A DNA stretch of 64,000 nucleotides from G965207335 sp965222825 (GCA_965222825.1 OZ244964.1:1364001-1428000), one strand, 5' to 3'; positions 26,393-35,178 are shown, numbered from the stretch's first letter. Notes: a model not told the origin generated them from the sequence alone. Program-made: numbers and translations.

Positions 26393-27069
26393 GTAGTAAA
26401 CTTAATCTAGGTGATTGGGATATATATTTGCAGGATGAGTTTAAAAAAGACTATATGCAAAAACTAAAAATATTTTTACAACACCAAAAGCAAAAAAATA
26501 AACAAATCCTCCCAGCAACAAAACATTGGTTTTATGCCTTTCAAGCCACTCAGTTAGCAAATTTAAAAGTAGTTATCGTAGGGCAAGATCCCTATCCAAC
26601 ACCAGAATATGCACATGGGCTTTGTTTTTCAGTCCAAGATGGCGTAGCACTACCTGCTTCTTTATTAAATATTTTTGCAGAAATAACACAAGATATAGGG
26701 CTAAAAATGTCAAAGTGCGGTAATTTAGAAGCTTGGACAAAACAAGGTGTTTTGCTTTTAAACAGCGTCCTAACTGTCAATTCTCATCAACCAAACTCAC
26801 ACCAAGGACAAGGTTGGGAGCAATTTAGCGATAAAGTAATTCGTATAATAAGTGAGCAAAAAAAACATATAGTATTTTTATTATGGGGGCGTTATGCACA
26901 GCAAAAACGCCATAATATTGATGAAAAAAAACACCTAATACTAACAGCAACACACCCATCACCACTATCTGCATACAGAGGTTTTTTTGGTTGTAAACAC
27001 TTCTCAAAAACCAATACATACTTAAAAGAGCATAATATAAAAGAGATAGCGTGGCAACTAGAAAATTAA
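26389..27069 (+). CDS. ung: uracil-DNA glycosylase
   Basis: The product removes uracil from DNA in base excision repair. The 226 residues carry the family-1 motifs: water-activating VGQDPYPTPEYAHGLCFS near 64-81, LLNSVLTVNS near 123 and the DNA-intercalating HPSPLSAYRGFFG near 188-200. The start overlaps the thioredoxin-like gene and the end overlaps pdxB by 19 bases, giving a tight three-gene unit. Confidence 0.96.
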   Translation: MSSKLNLGDWDIYLQDEFKKDYMQKLKIFLQHQKQKNKQILPATKHWFYAFQATQLANLKVVIVGQDPYPTPEYAHGLCFSVQDGVALPASLLNIFAEITQDIGLKMSKCGNLEAWTKQGVLLLNSVLTVNSHQPNSHQGQGWEQFSDKVIRIISEQKKHIVFLLWGRYAQQKRHNIDEKKHLILTATHPSPLSAYRGFFGCKHFSKTNTYLKEHNIKEIAWQLEN

Positions 27070-28106
27070 AATTAGTAATTGATAATGCAATTTATATGTT
27101 TGATGATATTTTTGCATCTTTTGGCAATATTAGTGCAGTAGTAGGTAGTAGTATTGATAATAAAACCCTAATAGATACAAATGCTGATATTTTAATAGTT
27201 CGCTCTAGGACTAAGGTTAATAAAGAATTATTGCAAAATACTAATATTAAATTTATAGGCAGTGCTGTTTCTGGCTTAGAGCATATTGATACTGATTATT
27301 TAGTGCAAAATAATATCGCCTTTGCTCATGCTAGGGGCTCAAATGCAAATGCTGTGGCAGAATATATTATTGCTGCTTTGGTAAATATTGCCTATGATTT
27401 TAATTTTAATCTATGCTATAAAACCTTAGCTATAATTGGCGTTGGTTGTGTTGGTAAAGCATTAGTAAAAAAAGCAAACGCACTTAATATAAAATTATTA
27501 TTAAACGATCCAATAAGAGCGGAATTAGAAAATAATAGTGATTTTGTGCATTTAAATACTGCATTACAAGCTGATATTATTAGTTTTCACACACCTCTTA
27601 CTAAAATAGCAAAATACCCAAGCTATAAATTACTTAATAAAGGTAATTTTTGTAATATTAATGACAATACCATAATTATAAATAGTGCTAGAGGCGGAGT
27701 AATTGATGAGAATATATGGCAGAATACTAAAACTTTGGCAAATGTTATTGACTGCTGGGAGTGCGAACCAAATATTAATAAAAATTTACAAAATAGTGCT
27801 TATTTAGCCACACCGCATATAGCAGGGCACTCTATTGATGCTAAATTTAATGGTAGCCTGATGATTTATAAGGCTTTATGTAGGTTTTTACAAATACCTA
27901 TTGATTATAATATCAAAAATTTATTAAATATCAGTAAAAAAACCATAGCAACTAATAACTTAAAGGATAGTATTAATGCAGTATATAATTTTATTGATGA
28001 TGATAGAGTGTTAAAAAATAATAATTTTGAAAATTACAGACGGAATTATCCTAAACGCTACGAATGGCAAAATTTTAATAATAAATATTTACAAAAGTTA
28101 GTATAG
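27051..28106 (+). CDS. pdxB: erythronate-4-phosphate dehydrogenase
   Basis: This NAD-dependent D-2-hydroxyacid dehydrogenase of the DXP-dependent vitamin B6 pathway has 351 residues. It has the nucleotide-binding GVGCVGKALVKKA near 131-143, the catalytic Arg in NSARGGVIDE near 222 and the His in TPHIAGHSIDAKFNG near 261-275. GHSIDAKF is typical of PdxB rather than other hydroxyacid dehydrogenases. The start is GTG, 19 bases inside ung. PdxB occurs mainly in gammaproteobacteria. Confidence 0.92.
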   Translation: MATRKLKLVIDNAIYMFDDIFASFGNISAVVGSSIDNKTLIDTNADILIVRSRTKVNKELLQNTNIKFIGSAVSGLEHIDTDYLVQNNIAFAHARGSNANAVAEYIIAALVNIAYDFNFNLCYKTLAIIGVGCVGKALVKKANALNIKLLLNDPIRAELENNSDFVHLNTALQADIISFHTPLTKIAKYPSYKLLNKGNFCNINDNTIIINSARGGVIDENIWQNTKTLANVIDCWECEPNINKNLQNSAYLATPHIAGHSIDAKFNGSLMIYKALCRFLQIPIDYNIKNLLNISKKTIATNNLKDSINAVYNFIDDDRVLKNNNFENYRRNYPKRYEWQNFNNKYLQKLV

Positions 28107-28140
28107 CCTAAAAATCACTTCTTACTGTTGATAATATTAC

Positions 28141-28316
28141 TTATTGCCCAGGACTAACATCCACACTACCTATTGAACCAGCACTATCAGCACTGCCTCC
28201 TGAACTAATTGATGAGAATGTGCTAGCAGAAGTATCAAGTGATGAAAGACCGCCTAATGTGCTTGCTGAACCAACAGTAGCAGTTGCATTTACCTTATCC
28301 AAATTAATTCTTGCAT
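28141..28316 (-). pseudogene. leader-deleted RiPP precursor remnant
   Basis: Upstream DNA, an AAGGAA ribosome site and the first codons ATG-CAA-GAA-TTA match the intact precursor at 29207-29554. The sequence then jumps straight to LDKVNATATVGSASTLGG, the end of a leader plus a core. The roughly 60-residue leader is gone and the junction puts the core out of frame; the starting frame hits TAA after eight codons. The core frame stays open to TAA at 28141 and reads as Gly/Ser/Thr/Ala-rich triplets. Confidence 0.82.
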
Positions 28317-28419
28317 GCTCTATTTTTTATTCCTTAGAAAATTATCAATACGCTTATTATGTTATTTTTATACATTTAACAACAAGTTTTATTTATTATT
28401 TTATACACTCTACATAGTT
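28317..28419 (-). promoter_or_regulatory. upstream region shared by precursor genes (copy 1)
   Basis: This segment resembles 29555-29650. On the minus strand both carry AGTGTATAAAA, AAAACTTGTT, a second TGTATAAAAA and TTTCTAAGGA before the ATG. It lies directly upstream of the leader-deleted remnant. The conserved blocks probably contain the promoter of the group; TATAAA boxes are visible but the exact start site is not determinable. Confidence 0.5.
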
Positions 28420-28426
28420 TTGCACT

Positions 28427-28807
28427 TTATCTTACACTATCTATTGCTTTTCCTATATCTGTGCTACCCAATGTGCCAATACTACCTGAGCTACCAGCTG
28501 TTCCTACACAGAAAACACAACCAGCAGGGCATGATGAAGTTGATACACTGCCTGCTGTTCCTACTGATCCTACTGAGCCTGCTGAACCAACGGTTGCAAA
28601 AGCAACATGAACATTATCTAAATTAGCAACTAATATTTGATCAGGAAAAACTATATAAGTAGTATCAACAGTATTAGTCCATACCTTATATGCAACATCA
28701 TTAGTATTTTTATTGCCAATTTCTTTTATTGCTTGTTCTGGGTTATTGCGTAGTTGTTTTCTAAACTCTTTATTAACAAACATATTACTTGGGTCTTGTG
28801 TATTCAT
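28427..28807 (-). CDS. NHLP-type RiPP precursor peptide with three core cysteines
   Basis: The product has 126 residues. The leader has FVNKEFRKQLRNNPEQAIKE and AYKVWTNTVDTTYIVFPD and ends LDNVHVA. It is almost the same as the leader of the next gene, but the core differs: after VGSAGSVGSVGTAGS comes SSCPAGCVFCVGTAG with three cysteines and a charged tail DIGKAIDSVR. AAGGAT ribosome site before the ATG. It is the second of three consecutive intact or decayed units in this group on the same strand. Confidence 0.75.
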   Translation of the reverse strand: MNTQDPSNMFVNKEFRKQLRNNPEQAIKEIGNKNTNDVAYKVWTNTVDTTYIVFPDQILVANLDNVHVAFATVGSAGSVGSVGTAGSVSTSSCPAGCVFCVGTAGSSGSIGTLGSTDIGKAIDSVR

Positions 28808-28842
28808 TTTTATATCCTTTTTAATAATTTTTTATTAATATA

Positions 28843-29196
28843 TCATCCTTGTATCTCTATACTGCCTGTTGAACCAATAGTGCCAGCAGTTCCTACACAG
28901 CCCAGTGTGCTAGCAGTGCTAGATAATGAGCCTGCACTACTAACTGATGCCAACGAGCCTACTGAACCTGCTGAGGAAATAGTTCCACTAGCAACATTAA
29001 CATTATCTAAATTAGTAATTAATTCTTGATTAGGAAAAACTATATAAGTAGTATCAACAGTATTAGTCCACACCTTATATGCAATATCATTAGTATTTTT
29101 ATTGCCAATTTCTTTTACTGCTTGTTCTGGGTTATTGCGTAGTTGTTTTCTAAACTCTTTATTAACAAACATATTACTTGGGTATTGTGTATTCAT
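28843..29196 (-). CDS. NHLP-type RiPP precursor peptide
   Basis: The product has 117 residues from the ATG at 29196 (AAGGAT ribosome site; the frame opens at 29220 without support). The leader is nearly identical to the downstream gene (FVNKEFRKQLRNNPEQAVKE; AYKVWTNTVDTTYIVFPN). The core (SSAGSVGSLASVSSAGSLSS, then STLGCVGTAGTIG) has one cysteine and no resemblance in order to its neighbour's core. The pair shows conserved leader and variable core. Confidence 0.75.
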   Translation of the reverse strand: MNTQYPSNMFVNKEFRKQLRNNPEQAVKEIGNKNTNDIAYKVWTNTVDTTYIVFPNQELITNLDNVNVASGTISSAGSVGSLASVSSAGSLSSTASTLGCVGTAGTIGSTGSIEIQG

Positions 29197-29206
29197 TTTT
29201 ATATCC

Positions 29207-29554
29207 TTATAATTTAGCATTAGTAGGGTTTACACTGCCTATTGTGCCAACAGTTCCTACCGAACTAACACTACCAAAAGTGCTACCTAATGTGCCAAAA
29301 CTGCCAACAGAGCCAGCACTACCAACAGAGCCAGCAGTAGATACATCTACGCCTGCTTGTAATTCTCCTAGTTGATTACTTAGTCCCTCATTAGGAAGCA
29401 CTATATATAGAGTATCTTTTGTATTAGTAACAACATTAAACTTTATATTACTATCGTCTTTGTAACTTAATTTTGTTATAGCATCTTTTGTGTTATTGCG
29501 TAATTCCGTTCTAAACGATTTGTTAAATAATTTATTGTTTATTAATTCTTGCAT
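29207..29554 (-). CDS. NHLP-type RiPP precursor peptide
   Basis: The product has 115 residues. The leader has FNKSFRTELRNNTKDAITKL and FNVVTNTKDTLYIVLPNE and ends LGELQAGVD. The core has clean triplets, GSV GSA GSV GSF GTL GST, and no cysteine; it ends NPTNAKL. The ribosome site AAGGAGG is the strongest in the family. It is first in the minus-strand group and divergent from dapA, with the shared upstream block at 29555-29650. Confidence 0.77.
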   Translation of the reverse strand: MQELINNKLFNKSFRTELRNNTKDAITKLSYKDDSNIKFNVVTNTKDTLYIVLPNEGLSNQLGELQAGVDVSTAGSVGSAGSVGSFGTLGSTFGSVSSVGTVGTIGSVNPTNAKL

Positions 29555-29650
29555 AATCTATTCCTCCTTAGAAATTTTAACTACATTATAATATGTTTTT
29601 TATACACTAATAACAAGTTTTACTTCTTGTTTTATACACTTTATATAGTT
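29555..29650 (-). promoter_or_regulatory. upstream region shared by precursor genes (copy 2)
   Basis: Counterpart of 28317-28419. On the minus strand it contains AGTGTATAAAACAAG, AAAACTTGTT, GTGTATAAAAAACAT and the ribosome site of the precursor at 29554. Conservation outside the coding region implies that a shared promoter or regulatory signal was copied along with the precursor genes. Confidence 0.5.
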
Positions 29651-29711
29651 ACAAGTTCAATTATCAAGGTTTAACTGATTATTATCAATTAATTTAGGTA
29701 AAATTAATACT

Positions 29712-30602
29712 ATGCAAGATAATATTCCTTTGACAGGCTCTATTGTTGCCTTAATAACACCTATGTCTTATGATAATAAAGTAGATTATAAGGCGCTAAA
29801 ATCCTTGGTTGAGTTCCATATAGAAAATAACACTAGTGCTATTGCTTCTGTAGGCACGACAGGAGAGTCTGCCACCTTAGATAATAATGAGCATTTAGCA
29901 GTAATTAAAAAAACTATTGAGTTTGCAAAAGATAGAATACCAGTTATTGCTGGCACAGGTGCTAATTCTACTGCTGAGGCTATATACTTGACTAAATCAG
30001 CACAAAATATTGGCGCCAATTATGTGCTATTAGTTGCACCATATTACAATATGCCAACCCAAGAAGGATTGTATCAGCATTATAAAACTATAGCACAAGC
30101 CAGTGATATAGCACAAATTTTATACAATGTGCCAAGTAGAACAGTTACTGATTTAGAAGTAGCAACAGTAGCAAGATTGGCAGAAATAGACAATATTATT
30201 GGTATTAAGGATGCAACAGGCAAGTTAGAAATAGCTAAACAACTTATTAATAAATGTCCTAAGGATTTTTTATTTTATAGTGGTGATGATAAAACGGCAC
30301 TTGATTTTATAGCACTAGGTGGTAATGGAGGTATTTCTGTTTCTGCCAATATAGTCCCTGATAAAGTAGCCAAGGCTTATCAATTAGCAATAGATAAAGA
30401 TATAGTAGGGGCAAAAATAATAGATAATGAGATTAGTTTTTTGCACGATGATTTATTTATTGAGCCTAATCCTATACCTGTAAAATGGGCGTTGCACCTA
30501 ATGGGTAAATGTGAGGCTAATATTAGGCTGCCACTTACTGAATTATCTATTGAATATAGAGATATTATTAGCAAAGGTTTAGCAAAATTAGCATTATTAT
30601 GA
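29712..30602 (+). CDS. dapA: 4-hydroxy-tetrahydrodipicolinate synthase
   Basis: DapA condenses pyruvate with aspartate semialdehyde in lysine and diaminopimelate synthesis. The 296-residue TIM barrel has GTTGESATLDNNEH near 48, the tyrosine in YNVPSRT near 137 and the Schiff-base lysine in IGIKDATG near 164. The pairing dapA-bamC with a 4-base overlap is the usual gammaproteobacterial order. Confidence 0.95.
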   Translation: MQDNIPLTGSIVALITPMSYDNKVDYKALKSLVEFHIENNTSAIASVGTTGESATLDNNEHLAVIKKTIEFAKDRIPVIAGTGANSTAEAIYLTKSAQNIGANYVLLVAPYYNMPTQEGLYQHYKTIAQASDIAQILYNVPSRTVTDLEVATVARLAEIDNIIGIKDATGKLEIAKQLINKCPKDFLFYSGDDKTALDFIALGGNGGISVSANIVPDKVAKAYQLAIDKDIVGAKIIDNEISFLHDDLFIEPNPIPVKWALHLMGKCEANIRLPLTELSIEYRDIISKGLAKLALL

Positions 30603-31690
30603 CTTATATAAAAATCTTAACATATTTATTAGTAGTATTTTTACTGGCATCGTGTTCGAGTGCTAAAGAAAGCGTTAAAACAAATAAAACAAAGTTTTAC
30701 TACAATGAAAACAAGCAAGTTAATGCCTTAGTAGTTCCTCCTGACTTAACTATACCTAACTTTGATACTACCACAGATAACATTAACAAGTTAATAGTTA
30801 AAACCGAAGATGTTTTATTAGTAAGTTCGAGCGATGTTATTGTTAAAAGAAATGGCAGTTATCGTTATTTATTGGTTAATAAAAAGCCAAAAAAAATATG
30901 GCCTGCAATAGAGAATTTTTTTAAACAACAAAAATTTAGTATAGTTGAGCAAAAACCAAATATAGGCATACTAAAAACTAATTATTTAAAACGCAACATT
31001 AAAGTGCCAGAACAAGAGCTAAATATAATCCGTGCTAGTTTGCAAAAGGCATTAGGCACTAGTTATGTTTTGCCTGTGGTTGATAGATATACGGTTAGAC
31101 TTGAGAAAAATAATAATAGCACTGAGGTGTATTTAAGTATTAACTCCCTTGAAGAAATTAACACAAACCCAAATGCTGCTGATGATGGAAATACTATATG
31201 GCGACTAAGAAAGCGTGATAAAGAACAAGAAATAGCTATGTTATACCAGCTAATGGTATTTTTAAGTGGTAATACAATTAAATCTAAAGATTATATTATT
31301 AATGCCATAGATAATAGCAAAATAGATGTTAGTATTATTACCACAGATGCCAACAATACTATTTTAAAATTTATAGAAAATAAAGAGCAAGTTTGGCGTT
31401 ATATAGGTTGGGCGTTAGATAATAATAATGTTAGTATTGAGGACAAAGACTTAAAAGAAGGTGCATACTATATAAATATAACAGATAAACACAGAACTAA
31501 AAGTAAAATTAGCGGTATATTATATAATCTTTTTGATAGTAGTAGTGATGATAAAACATATCAATTATTAGTTAGGCAATTAGATTATGCCCATACTGAA
31601 GTATCACTAAATTATCTATCAGATGATAAAATAGATAATAACTTACGCAAGCAATTTTTAACAAAACTTGTAAATACATTGACTAAATAG
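30599..31690 (+). CDS. bamC: outer membrane assembly lipoprotein BamC
   Basis: BamC is a lipoprotein of the beta-barrel assembly (BAM) complex. A signal peptide with lipobox LASC near 16-19 is followed by an unstructured segment with VPPDLTIPNF, the region that binds BamD in E. coli. Two helix-grip-like domains (about 90-210 and 235-363) follow. The 363-residue length and position after dapA support the name despite low overall similarity. Confidence 0.86.
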   Translation: MTYIKILTYLLVVFLLASCSSAKESVKTNKTKFYYNENKQVNALVVPPDLTIPNFDTTTDNINKLIVKTEDVLLVSSSDVIVKRNGSYRYLLVNKKPKKIWPAIENFFKQQKFSIVEQKPNIGILKTNYLKRNIKVPEQELNIIRASLQKALGTSYVLPVVDRYTVRLEKNNNSTEVYLSINSLEEINTNPNAADDGNTIWRLRKRDKEQEIAMLYQLMVFLSGNTIKSKDYIINAIDNSKIDVSIITTDANNTILKFIENKEQVWRYIGWALDNNNVSIEDKDLKEGAYYINITDKHRTKSKISGILYNLFDSSSDDKTYQLLVRQLDYAHTEVSLNYLSDDKIDNNLRKQFLTKLVNTLTK

Positions 31691-31698
31691 TCTAAATA

Positions 31699-33630
31699 GT
31701 GTTAATTGATACTCAAATAACAAAAATAATAACCAAAAAAATTTTAGTATCTGCACTAACAGATGATGAATTAGCACAATTTTGTATATTAGCTAATAAG
31801 CAATATCGCTCTGGCAAACCAATAATTAGTGATAGTGATTATGATTTTATTTATTTAGCAGAGTTAGCAAAACGCAATCCAAAACATAGTTTACTAACCA
31901 AGGTAGAAAGTGATGATTATATCTTTTCTGATAATAAATTACTTTTACCAGAGCCTATGCTATCAACCGATAAGGCTTATTCTTTCTCTGATGTTAAAAA
32001 ATGGTTTACAAGAATAGAAAAATCTGCAACTGCAATAAACTACCCTATAACAAATATAATAATTGCAATAACACCTAAATTAGATGGTTTTGCTGCCTTT
32101 GATGATGGTAATAATTTTTATACCAGAGGTGATGGCAAAAAAGGCAGTGATATTAGTTATGTTTTTACCAGAGGTTTAAGTGTTTTCAAAGGCAATAAAC
32201 GCGGCTTAGGTGCTGGTGAAATTGTAGTTAAAAAATCATATTTTAAGCAAAATTTAGCAGATAATTTTGAATACCCAAGAAATTTTCAAGCAAGTATAAT
32301 AAAAGAAAAATCCTTAGACAAACTAGCCTTAAAAGCAATTAAAGATAAAGCTGCTTTATTTGTGCCGTTTGTTTTGTTGCCAAGATGGAGTGGGACTATT
32401 ATTGCATTATCAGCAGATTTTGTTAGCATAACAAATAATATTTTAAATGCTATAGATTTTGATGTTGATGGTGTTGTGCTATGTGTTGTTAATGATGAGA
32501 TAAAACAACATATGGGCTCAAACCGTAAATTCCACCGCTATCAAATAGCATTTAAAGAGAATAAAGATAAAGCCCAAGTCAGAGTTCTAAATATCACTCC
32601 CCAAGTTGGTAGAACAGGGAAGATAACTCCAGTTGCAGAGCTAGAGCCTACACTTTTAAGTGGTGCTACTTTATCTAGGGCTAGTGCTTATCATTATGGC
32701 TATATTAGAGCAAATAATTTAGGTAAGGATAGTGTAGTTGAGTTAATTAGAAGTGGCTTAGTAATTCCTAAAATTAATAATATCTTAAAATCAAGCACAG
32801 CAATAATTCCTAAGTTATGCCCTAGTTGTGGTGCAAAATTGCTTTGGAGTGCTGATTTTTTATGCTGTGTAAATTATAGTAATTGCAAAGACCAAAAAGT
32901 GCTTAATTTATTATTCTTTTTTGCAACTCTTGGTAATAATGATGGCTTTGGTCGTGCTACTATTGAGAAAATTTATGACTATGGTATAGATACTATTAGC
33001 GGCATTTATGAATTAGATATTAGCACTTTATCTGCTATTGGTTTTGGTGATAAGGTAAGTTTAAACTTAATGAATGAATTACAAAAATCTCGCATAATTG
33101 CTGTTGAAGACTGGCGTTTTTTAGCGGCATTTGGCATTAATCGTTTAGGTCTTGGGAATTGCGAACGCTTGCTTAAAAGTTATAAAATAACAGATATTTT
33201 TAATATAGGCACAACAGATATTGCCAATATTGAGGGTTTTGCCCAGCTAACAGCAGATGCTATAATAACAGGAATAGTTAGTATTAAAAAAGAGTTTGAC
33301 AAACTATTATCACTAGCTAAAAATGATATTTGCCCACATACGGGGTTTAATTTAGAGCCAACAAAAATAACCAAAGAAAATAATAATATTAAACACTTTT
33401 TTAGTGGCAAAAGTGTAGTTTTTAGTGGCAAAATGACACAATCTAGGGCTAATATGATAAAAACAGCAAAATTATTAGCAATTAAGGTTTTAAGTGTTGT
33501 GAGTAGTAAGTGCGATTATTTAATAATAGGTGAGAATGTTGGACATACTAAATTAACAAATGCTAAAAAGCACAATGTTGAAATAATAACACAAGCTAAC
33601 TATATTGCTAAAGTTAAAAATCTATTATGA
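31699..33630 (+). CDS. ligA: NAD-dependent DNA ligase, divergent
   Basis: The 643-residue protein has all domains: Ia-like start, adenylation domain with KLDG at 127-130, OB fold, four-cysteine zinc finger (CPSCGAKL...CCVNYSNC, about 374-394), helix-hairpin-helix region and C-terminal BRCT. It starts with GTG. Motif details differ from typical LigA. The residue two before the catalytic lysine is Thr where Glu is usual, and the motif normally DGVVIKV reads DGVVLCV, so a conserved lysine is Cys. The second lysine (AFK) remains. It overlaps hemH by 4 bases. It is either a divergent main ligase or a secondary paralogue. Confidence 0.85.
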   Translation: MLIDTQITKIITKKILVSALTDDELAQFCILANKQYRSGKPIISDSDYDFIYLAELAKRNPKHSLLTKVESDDYIFSDNKLLLPEPMLSTDKAYSFSDVKKWFTRIEKSATAINYPITNIIIAITPKLDGFAAFDDGNNFYTRGDGKKGSDISYVFTRGLSVFKGNKRGLGAGEIVVKKSYFKQNLADNFEYPRNFQASIIKEKSLDKLALKAIKDKAALFVPFVLLPRWSGTIIALSADFVSITNNILNAIDFDVDGVVLCVVNDEIKQHMGSNRKFHRYQIAFKENKDKAQVRVLNITPQVGRTGKITPVAELEPTLLSGATLSRASAYHYGYIRANNLGKDSVVELIRSGLVIPKINNILKSSTAIIPKLCPSCGAKLLWSADFLCCVNYSNCKDQKVLNLLFFFATLGNNDGFGRATIEKIYDYGIDTISGIYELDISTLSAIGFGDKVSLNLMNELQKSRIIAVEDWRFLAAFGINRLGLGNCERLLKSYKITDIFNIGTTDIANIEGFAQLTADAIITGIVSIKKEFDKLLSLAKNDICPHTGFNLEPTKITKENNNIKHFFSGKSVVFSGKMTQSRANMIKTAKLLAIKVLSVVSSKCDYLIIGENVGHTKLTNAKKHNVEIITQANYIAKVKNLL

Positions 33631-34628
33631 CAAAGGCAATTAACAATAATACTAAAACTGGAGTATTATTAGTTAATCTGGGCACTCCAGATACCCCAAG
33701 CGTTAGCTCTGTTAGGCGATATTTAAGAGAATTTTTATCAGATGATAGAGTAATTACGCTAGCAAAAATATTACAACAAGCATTATTAAATTTTATAATT
33801 CTACCATTTAGAGCAAAAAAATCAGCCAAAGAATATCAGAGTATATGGACCAATAAAGGCTCACCACTTCTTGTTATAGCCAAACAACAAAGAGATGCTA
33901 TTGATGATTTTTTAACAAAAAATAGCAATAAAAATATAGTAGTAGAACTAGCTATGCGTTATGGCAAACCAGACTTAACAAGTGTTATTACAAAATTGTA
34001 TCAACAAAATATAAACTCTTTATTAGTATTACCATTATATCCACAATATTCTGCTACTACTAGTGCTAGTGCTTATGACAAAATAGCAAAAATTTTACGC
34101 AAATATCGTTATATACCAGACTATATGTTTATCAACTGTTATTATAAAGATAATCGTTATATTGATGCTTTGGTAAATAGTATTTTAACTTTTAGAGATA
34201 AAAATGGCACAGCTGATAAATTATTAATATCATTTCACGGCTTGCCTGAAGCACATATAAAAGCTGGAGACCCATATTTTAAACAGTGCCAAATAACTGC
34301 CCAATTAATAGTAGATAAATTAAGTATAACCAAAAATCACTATCAAGTATCCTTTCAATCAAGATTAGGAAGAGCCCCGTGGATTAAACCTTATACAGAT
34401 GAGGTTTTAAAGGGTTTTGCTAAAAAAGGTGTTAGCTCTGTGCAAGTTATTTGCCCAGGATTTAGTGCTGATTGTTTAGAAACTTTAGCAGAAATTGCTA
34501 TTTATAACAAAAATATATTTTTAACAGCAGGAGGCAATAAATATCAGTATATACCTTGTTTAAATACTAATGAAAAGCATATTAATTTTTTGGCTAATTT
34601 AATACTTGATAAAATAACCTCTGATTAA
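33627..34628 (+). CDS. hemH: ferrochelatase
   Basis: HemH inserts Fe(II) into protoporphyrin IX. The 333-residue protein has GVLLVNLGTPDTPSVSSVRR at the start, the metal-site histidine in LISFHGLPEAH near 198 and the QVICPGFSADCLETLAEI block near 272-290 with the second catalytic residues. Length is normal. It is the last gene of dapA-bamC-ligA-hemH; a palindromic repeat follows at 34676. Confidence 0.95.
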   Translation: MTKAINNNTKTGVLLVNLGTPDTPSVSSVRRYLREFLSDDRVITLAKILQQALLNFIILPFRAKKSAKEYQSIWTNKGSPLLVIAKQQRDAIDDFLTKNSNKNIVVELAMRYGKPDLTSVITKLYQQNINSLLVLPLYPQYSATTSASAYDKIAKILRKYRYIPDYMFINCYYKDNRYIDALVNSILTFRDKNGTADKLLISFHGLPEAHIKAGDPYFKQCQITAQLIVDKLSITKNHYQVSFQSRLGRAPWIKPYTDEVLKGFAKKGVSSVQVICPGFSADCLETLAEIAIYNKNIFLTAGGNKYQYIPCLNTNEKHINFLANLILDKITSD

Positions 34629-34919
34629 CCCCATAAAAACCAGACTTTAATTATGTGAGAATAGCCTTGTTTTTTTTACCACGGGCCTTGCCCGTGGTAA
34701 TCGTTTATGACTGTGATTTTATATTCAAAACAGGAATTCTAACGGAGTTAAGTTTGGTATTTTACCTACTACTGCGCAACAAGCATCAAAAGTGTAACAT
34801 ACATATTGTATAAACATATATGTGAATGTTATATATATATATATGCTATGTATAATGAATTTAGTGCATTAGGTTATGTGCTTAGTGGTTTTTTTTAATA
34901 ATATATAAGGAGATATAAA
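34629..34919. other. intergenic region between hemH and the 82-aa gene
   Basis: It contains the AACCCCATAAAAA variant of a dispersed repeat, the palindrome at 34676-34700, a segment AGTGTAACATACAT also seen before the first precursor block (near 20508), an alternating AT run near 34830-34846 and a Shine-Dalgarno AAGGAG before the next gene. No ORF of note. Confidence 0.6.
34676..34700. repeat. GC-rich perfect palindrome, copy 1
   Basis: TTACCACGGGC-CTT-GCCCGTGGTAA forms an 11-base-pair stem with a 3-base loop. It is preceded by AGCCTTG and a T run. Identical cores lie at 35263, 47967 and 57271. The G+C content contrasts sharply with the A+T-rich surroundings, and the placement is always intergenic. 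Confidence 0.9.
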
Positions 34920-35168
34920 ATGAGTTTAAATATAGAAAAATTAAAAGGTTTAAAAATAAACGAAAGTGATAGAGATGCATTTAACAAGGCGCCAGCAAAG
35001 TTACTGGTAGAAAAATATGGCTTTACAGCCCAAGAAGCAAAAGAAGTTCAAGATGAGTTAATTTTAGCTTCTGTAAGTGCTGCTGGTGCTAGTAATGCTC
35101 CTGATTTTACTTTTTTTGAACTAGCTCTGCCTGGTTTTAGTAATTTAACTAATGCACTAAATCGATAA
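34920..35168 (+). CDS. orphan 82-residue protein, possible leader-core peptide
   Basis: The gene has a strong AAGGAG ribosome site and its own terminator, so it is likely expressed. Residues 1-50 are charged and helical (SDRDAFNKAPAKLLVEKYGF and TAQEAKEVQDELIL). The rest (ASVSAAGASNAPDFTFFELA and then LPGFSNLTNALNR) is small-residue and aromatic-rich with no charges until the last residue. That contrast is like a leader and a core, but the leader is not of the NHLP type seen elsewhere in the window and no known family is recognised. Flanking palindromes at 34676 and 35263 bracket it. It could also be a small structural protein. Confidence 0.65.
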   Translation: MSLNIEKLKGLKINESDRDAFNKAPAKLLVEKYGFTAQEAKEVQDELILASVSAAGASNAPDFTFFELALPGFSNLTNALNR

Positions 35169-35178
35169 TATTATATAG

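Noticed and set aside
28220..28626. Plus-strand ORFs overlapping the leader-deleted and intact precursors
   Set aside because: They are shadows across intergenic and antisense sequence with no family similarity.
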